The position numbers and the translations under genes were made by a program. Shown here one piece after another: positions 58,235 to 64,000 of a DNA stretch of 64,000 nt. The stretch spans positions 1,860,001-1,924,000 of the forward strand of contig OZ038452.1 of the NCBI GenBank assembly GCA_964036195.1, in the 5' to 3' direction. The notes beneath the pieces were generated by a model that was given only the letters and a program-made list of their open reading frames with translations, was not told the DNA's origin and made no database searches. The stretch comes from Sphaerolaimus hirsutus. Lineage: Eukaryota > Nematoda > Chromadorea > Monhysterida > Sphaerolaimidae. The first letter of the stretch is position 1. Each line of letters begins with the position of its first letter.

Positions 58235-60464
58235 TCACATTGTTTTGCAGTTTTCCATACATGGATCTTGTTTCACCACCATATGGCCCTCACAGTCACA
58301 ATGTGCACATCTGATGAAAAAGTGATGAGTGGCCTCTCTGGTGTCACAGAATCTGTAATAGATAAAATGATATTATTGATACTTTAATATATAACATTGA
58401 TATAATAGCTATCAAAATAATATGTACATTTATAATGAAGGTGTGATAAAAACATACCGACAATCCTGCCAGAACTCATAGCCATTTGTGCATGGCATGC
58501 TGGGAGACCGTTCGCTACAATGTCCATTCATGCCTGACGAGCCGGCGCCACGGGAATAGGTAAAGCGCAATGGTTGCCTTGGTTCTTGATTGGGATTGAA
58601 ATGAAACTGTAGCACATCCACAATCTTCTGTTCAACTCTTTTCCACTGTACAAGCTTTTCCATGATTAACTGCTCCATGTTTGCTTCACTGATGCCAGAT
58701 GTCCTCTTTGACCATTTTGGCATCTCTCTCGGTGGGGGCATGAGTGTGGAACTGTTGTCATCACTGCCAGAACTGTCACAGGTTCTTGCTTGTTCTATAG
58801 TATTATCATCATTATCAATATGTCTGTGCGCCTGAGGGCAGTACATTGCATTTGAGCGCTTGTGCTCAATAGCCTTCAATGGTACCATTGATTTGATGAA
58901 CACTCTGTTTAATTCAAACAATGAAGTGCCCCTCGGAATCTGCAATGTAAACATGTTTCATTTAAATGTGAGTACAATATTTTTTTCATTATTTTGAATA
59001 CACTTAAAAACTTACATGTCCATTCACTTTGATCTGCACCTGATTTGTCACATTGTCCATCACCATTTCAGCATTTGGCAGCACATACATGGGCACTGGT
59101 GGCTCACCATAGCCCCTTTTTACTGTGGCATACATGACCATGTGGTTTTTTCCCATTCTCTGTTCACCTTTATTGTCATTGCCACCAATTTGTCCACTTC
59201 TGGTCAAAAATCTGCTGTTGTCCAAATCCACTCCATTCAAATCCCGGTTCCTTCTCAATATTACCTGGACCGGACTTTTGAAGCCCACACCATGAGTATC
59301 ATTTGAGATTGCACGTGTCAATCTGACAGGATAGCCACGATTCAGATGATTTGTTATCTGCTTGGCCACAATGCTCACATCCAGCTCTAATTCCTTCTCT
59401 TGATATGTATCTCCTCTATTTCCAGGTAATTCCCACAAAACAGTCCATCCAAGTTGCGGCAGATGTGTCTCGTGATCCTGATTCATTTTTTCCACATTCC
59501 CATCCACTTCAACAGCCACTTTCATCATCTGGTGGTGGATGGTTGCCACAGTAAGAGTCATGAACGCCTCGTCAGCCACATGTAACAGTTCTCTTACATT
59601 CTGTTCAGCCCGAGCAATGTCAACCGCCTGCTGTAGATTCATTCGTTGCAACTGTCGTGGATCAATGTTTTGTTTTGCATTCTGTTTCTTCTCTTTTTGC
59701 TTCTTCTTTTTGGTACTGACATTCTCTCTTTTCTTTGTGATGCCACTCTGATTGATATCAATATCATTACCATCGCTCACATTTACTCTTTTTGCAGAAT
59801 ACATTGGCGGAGCAATAATTGTATTTGTGTCTGCTGTGTTTATTGCACCTTCTGGCAATGATTGACATGCATCAATCTGTGCTGTCATCTGTGCTGTAAG
59901 CTGTGCAGCAGCTGTAACTGCCGCTGCTTGTGCAGCTGCTGCTTCCACAGAAGTTACTGGATATGCCATCTGAGCAGCGGTTCTCATGTGATCAGCTGCT
60001 GCAGCCTGTGCAGCCTGTGCAGCTGCTGCCTGTGCAGATGAAACTGGGTATACTATCTGGGCAGCTGGTGCCATCTGCATGTGTTCTGGTGACATGTGCA
60101 TGTGTTCTGATGACATTTGTGCATATGCTGATGACCCTTGCATATATGGTGGAAACCTGTGCATATATTCTGATGGTCTTTGTCCATATGGTGGCGGTTG
60201 TGGTGGTGGTGGTGGTGGTGGTTGCATTGCCGTTTGCATGTGTTCTGGTGTTGGCATTTTCATATGACCTGATGGCATTCGCATGGGCCCCACTGGCATG
60301 ATGCCAAGTGGTGTCTGCATTGGACCCATCACTTGCATTGCTGATTCTGTTGTATTCTTAGGTATAGGTACTAAAGAAAACTGTCCTGCACTTAATCCCC
60401 ACTGTAAAAAGGCATTCACATTGTGTCTATAATATTCATCTCTCATTGAGTTTGATCTGGCCAT
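58235..60464 (-). CDS. Unknown protein, Pro/Met/Ala-rich with cysteine-rich end
   Basis: From ATG at 60464 the exons 60464-59021, 58939-58458 and 58352-58235 join in phase. The product begins MARSNSMRDEYYRHNVNAFL, has Met-Pro repeats (GPMQTPLGIMPVGPMRMPSG), eight prolines in a run, Ala/Gln-rich helices, a basic cluster KKKKQKEKKQNAKQ and then an ordinary globular region (LGWTVLWELPGNRGDTYQ, FKSPVQVILRRNRDLNG, MYVLPNAEMVMDNVTNQVQI). It ends in a cysteine/histidine-rich tail (FWQDCRFCDTREATHHFFI, RCAHCDCEGHMVV) that could bind zinc. The start overlaps the end of the upstream gene by 22 nt, and the same frame is also open far upstream (to 63 kb after splicing), so it may be the 3' part of one larger product. 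No family is recognised. Confidence 0.55.
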
Positions 60465-63400
60465 TTCAGTTTCTTGCGTGCTACTTGACGAAGCTGATCG
60501 GTCATTCTTGGCACCACATCGGTAATGGGATTGATCTGAAGTAGGTCGCATATGACGCTCTCCTCTGCCCCTCGAACCAGTGAATCCAGATCTGATTCCG
60601 GACATGATGCTGGTGTTGGTGTTGCAGAAGCCTTGACGCTCAGTACCGACAGTACGTCCAACTCCGACATTGCTCGATACTTTTCCATCAGCCCAGACCC
60701 GTCCGCTTTCAATACACTCTGTGCCCTGTGCTTGTCCTCCATTGACAATTCTGATAGCTTCCTCAGGCGTGGCAAGTTCATGTGTTCGCGTGCAATTTGT
60801 CTCAGTCGAGGGCACATTTCCAGTGATTCGTCCGGATCCATTTGCAACATATCCATAATTTTTTTCCTCTCCCATGGTACACTTTCCAAATCTAGACTGT
60901 CCCTGTCCGTCTCCAGTTGAGCCTTCTGGGTGTTCTCTGCCACAGCATTCACTTCGCACACACGTACTACTGGACTGTCCACATCTGGCGAGTCTTCCAC
61001 AGTCTTTGAGCTCTTGGACGATTTTTTGTACGGTCTTGTGGGTTGTGAGCAACTTTGACTCATGTTTTTCTCCACCTTTTTCAGTTCTGCACTCAACGCT
61101 GCGCTCCTCCTTTCCAAGGTCTGAGGGGATGGTGATTCTGAGGTGTGGCTGTTGCTGCCATTGTGGTTGTCGCATTTGCTCTTGCAACTTTCTTTCATAG
61201 GCTGCTTTGATTCTTTGCCCCGTTTCACTGTTGTACAATCTCTCTCGTTCCTTTTCGTCGGCGAAAACAACTTTCGCCGTATTAATATGTCCTCCTTCTC
61301 GTTTGGGCAGCCTTGCATCTGTCGTTTGTGACGTTCGGCCAGTTTTGGTGCATTCGCCAGACTGCTCTTGACCAATTGTGACGACGTTTGATGTCCCACT
61401 GTTGGTGTGTTCATGCTTGTTTCCGACACTGCTACTGTTTTTCTCTGTTCCTGTTCTAATCGCTGTTTTTTCTCTGTCTGTCGTACATCCACTGCTTTCA
61501 AGGCCATTTCTGCCTGATGGAGAGCTTCTGTCGCTTCCACCTGTAGATTCTTGGCTCTCTGGCATACTTCTTCTGACAATCTTTTCTCCAGAGATGTCTT
61601 TATTGCCTGTACCCGAAGACATTCCTCTGTTGACGACGACGGCGTGTTCGCTTCCAATGTACGGTTTTCTAATGGTGTTGGTGGGCGTGTTGCTGGTATG
61701 GTGTCTTCTGGGTCTGACTCCCCCCGGGATGATAGATCTGACTCCTCCCCGTCCTCTTCCTCCAACTCCATAGTTGATGATTCTTGATTCATTTTCTGCT
61801 TTTTTCGTTTGATTGTGCACTGGCTGCATCCCATACTCATTGGCATTGTACCACTGAGTGGTCGGTCCTTGAATTGCAGTGTCCCTTGACCATCGAAAAG
61901 GATCGCTGGCGTGATTGACCTTGCGTCTGCTGCGAAGGAATCCACCTGAACATGTAAAGATACATTTTTATTTAGCATTTCAAACACATAAATATCAACT
62001 CATTGTCTGGCATGTATTTCTTTATTTTACATATACAATCATAATAAGCATACCAATATAGGTCTCATTAGGGGGACCTTCTCTCCTGTCACCGTTTGTG
62101 GGGTCATTTCTGATACTGTTGTCCTTTCTATCTCCATTTCCTTTGTTGTTTCTGTCGCTGTTTCTGTTGCCGTTTCTGTCGTCGTTTCCGTTGCCATTGA
62201 TTCCATTGTTGTCATTTCTGTTCCCATTTCTGACATCCTTGCTTCCTTCGATGTTTCTGTTGTCATCTGGGTTGATGTCACTGGTGTTGATGGCACATTC
62301 ATATCCATTCTTCTCTTGAGATCGCAGGTTCTTGCTGTTGAGACCACCATTGTGGCTACCTGTCCAGTGGTCTGTGACGATGAAGGCTGGGCACTTGTCA
62401 CTGGCATCTCCATCTCCTGGGCCTGTTGTGCCATGTCCTGAGGTGTCAACTGCCTCACATTGTGTGGGTAGTTTGTCACTGGTGCATCCCGCCGAGCTGT
62501 CCATTTTGTTCGCACCATTTCTGGGGATGCTGACAGGCTCCTTCGATGCTGCATCTGATTCTTTCTGTCTCTCTTTTCTGGCCTGCTTACTCGACCGCTC
62601 ACCAATGCCGCTTGACTCTGTCTCAATGCTGTCACAATTGAGTTGGGATCTGCACCGACGTCGTTCTGATTCACCACAAGGCTTACTGATGTTGTTACTG
62701 TCTGATCCGCGTGCTGACTCAATAGCTGCTCTATTGTCAGATCTGTCAGCAATGGCACAGGTATCGAAGCTACTATTGGCAATGACTGGAAAGCCGCTGG
62801 TGTCTGATTCAGTTGAGCTGCCGTGTTCGGTATTGAAACTGATACTGTTATCAGACCTGTGTAAGGATAAATGTTTTTGTACATTAAGAATCTCAGGAAT
62901 TGTGATCTAATGTGAACGTCACAAAATAAAACATGATGAATAATTTATCAATTAACCTTCTCGTTCCGCCTGTGTCGTTTGATTCCTCATCAACTCCTTG
63001 AAGTGGGATGTGACAGCTCAGAATGGAAGGTCTGACAGGTCCGCTCGATGCTTCGATGTCAGCAGTGTCCAGTGGAATCAGCTTGGTGGTGTAGCCCACT
63101 GATGCTGGCTTTTGTGCAGAACGAGTACGACCGCGACCGCGACCTTTCGGCTGTTTGGTAATCAGATTCGCCAAATCCACGTTTGAAGCTTCAATTCCTA
63201 TTGCTTTTCCGACTGTTTCGGGTCCTTTTTGTTGAGCTGATGAAGTGGCTGCAGGGCTGACCAGCGACTTGACAATTGTCGACGATGCCAGGGATGCACC
63301 TATAAACATTTTGTAAAAATAGTGAAATATTTTGAAATGGGATTGAAAAATAGTGAAACATTTTGAAATGTAAAAGACAAATTGACAAACCGGATCTCCA

Positions 63401-63870
63401 AAATGTTGATCTGATCGATCCACTTTTATGCTGGCCACCAGATATATTAACTGAAGTAGTAGCAACTGCTGTTGCTGCCTTTGATGGCGTAGTAGCAACT
63501 GCTGAAGTCGACTTTGCTGTGCCACTTGATGAGATTCCAGCTGGTGTTCCACTGTCTCTGTTTGCACTGGCGCTTCTAAATGACAGTCACAAAAACAGTG
63601 ATATGACATGTAAATTGACAAATGCCGCCACTTTTTTTCCTCTAAATTCATTTCATTCATGGCATTTGTCTGTTTGCATATCATGTCACAATTTTTGTGA
63701 CAGTCACCTGGCAATCTCACTGAGGCTGTTTGCGTTGATGACTCTGTCACAGATGCTGGAAACGATGTCGATTGTGGTGACGACAGCTTCGCTTTCGTTG
63801 CTGACGTTGTTTCCAGTGTGGCTGTGTCTGTTGCTACTGCTGTTGTTGTACAACTTTGCCTGGCCAGCCT
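60443..63870 (-). CDS. Unknown large multi-exon protein of the element
   Basis: Exons on the minus strand lie at about 63870-63711, 63575-63392, 63300-62957, 62884-62040 and 61947-60443, all with GT-AG borders. The first three read ...YNNSSSNRHSHTGNNVSNES, STIVKSLVSPAATSS, LANLITKQPKGRGRGRTRSA. In the last two exons two frames are open. The one ending at 60443 has coiled-coil-like segments (ALHQAEMALKAVDVRQTEKK) and an internal repeat near its end (DMLQMDPDESLEM..LRQIAREHM against DLLQINPITDVV..LRQVARKKL), which favours it as coding. The upstream exons are in the other frame, so the exact splicing or start is unresolved. It is hydrophilic with no signal peptide. Function unknown. Confidence 0.5.
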
Positions 63871-64000
63871 GAAACATTTGTGTATTTTTTATTATGACCT
63901 AGGCTTAGGTTTAGACTAGTGTGGCTTGGGTCTAGTGTAACCAACCTTCGTTGAACCGTTCTGTTTTTCCTCTCCTTTTGCTTTTTGTTTGCCACTTTGA
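63871..64000 (-). CDS. Further upstream exon of the same gene, cut by window edge
   Basis: On the minus strand KWQTKSKRRGKTERFNE is followed by a GT donor (GAAG|GTTGGT near 63944) and an intron ending TTTCAG at 63871. The basic composition fits the gene that continues leftward. Confidence 0.45.

Noticed and set aside
62098-62910. Plus-strand frames of 70-190 codons opposite the minus-strand genes
   Set aside because: They are antisense shadows: rich in Leu/Ser/Phe, no introns in matching phase, while the minus strand has consistent splice sites.

Overview
The window is animal nuclear DNA, almost certainly from an invertebrate. Genes are split by GT-AG introns, the E2F gene is an atypical E2F7/8 type, and non-coding DNA is packed with transposons. 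The phylum cannot be fixed from the sequence. There is no bacterial feature: no operons, CRISPR array or Shine-Dalgarno pattern.

Region 1 (1-10.9 kb) is dominated by one complete Ty3/gypsy LTR retrotransposon on the minus strand (1499-10481). It has 133-bp LTRs that read as identical and a GTGC target duplication. Its Gag-protease frame is interrupted by an 811-bp hAT-like MITE, and its Pol frame is separated from Gag-protease by an in-frame stop. The retrotransposon sits inside an older repeat, and a related copy without the insertion is present at 18.4 kb.

Region 2 (11-22 kb) holds a tRNA-like unit, many MITEs, and a spliced NodB-type polysaccharide deacetylase gene on the plus strand (14720-21676). 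That gene has a signal peptide exon and most catalytic motifs. One motif exon looks degenerate, and the stop codon lies in a MITE.

Region 3 (22.4-30.2 kb) holds an E2F7/8-type repressor gene on the plus strand. It has ten exons whose phases all agree, and both DNA-binding domains are present. Its introns are filled with hAT-like MITEs carrying 8-bp target duplications.

Region 4 (30.2-35.9 kb) has no recognised gene, only MITEs and a 260-bp palindrome.

Region 5 (35.9 kb to the window edge) is a very large Polinton/Maverick-type element that runs off the right side. Recognisable Polinton genes are the protein-primed family B DNA polymerase, FtsK/HerA-type packaging ATPase, retroviral-type integrase, a probable minor structural protein and the double-jelly-roll major capsid protein. 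Several unrecognised genes lie among them, and two long minus-strand genes converge on the capsid gene. Nearly every gene is split by introns that are mostly 50-75 nt, and these introns interrupt conserved motifs exactly. One integrase intron carries 358 uninterrupted GTT repeats. The capsid exon has been hit by a MITE, so this copy is probably not fully functional. The maturation protease usual for Polintons was not found in the window.

The main unusual points are the intron-rich, over-28-kb Polinton; the class of hAT-like MITEs whose ends are arrays of an element-specific short word; and the readable order of nested insertions.
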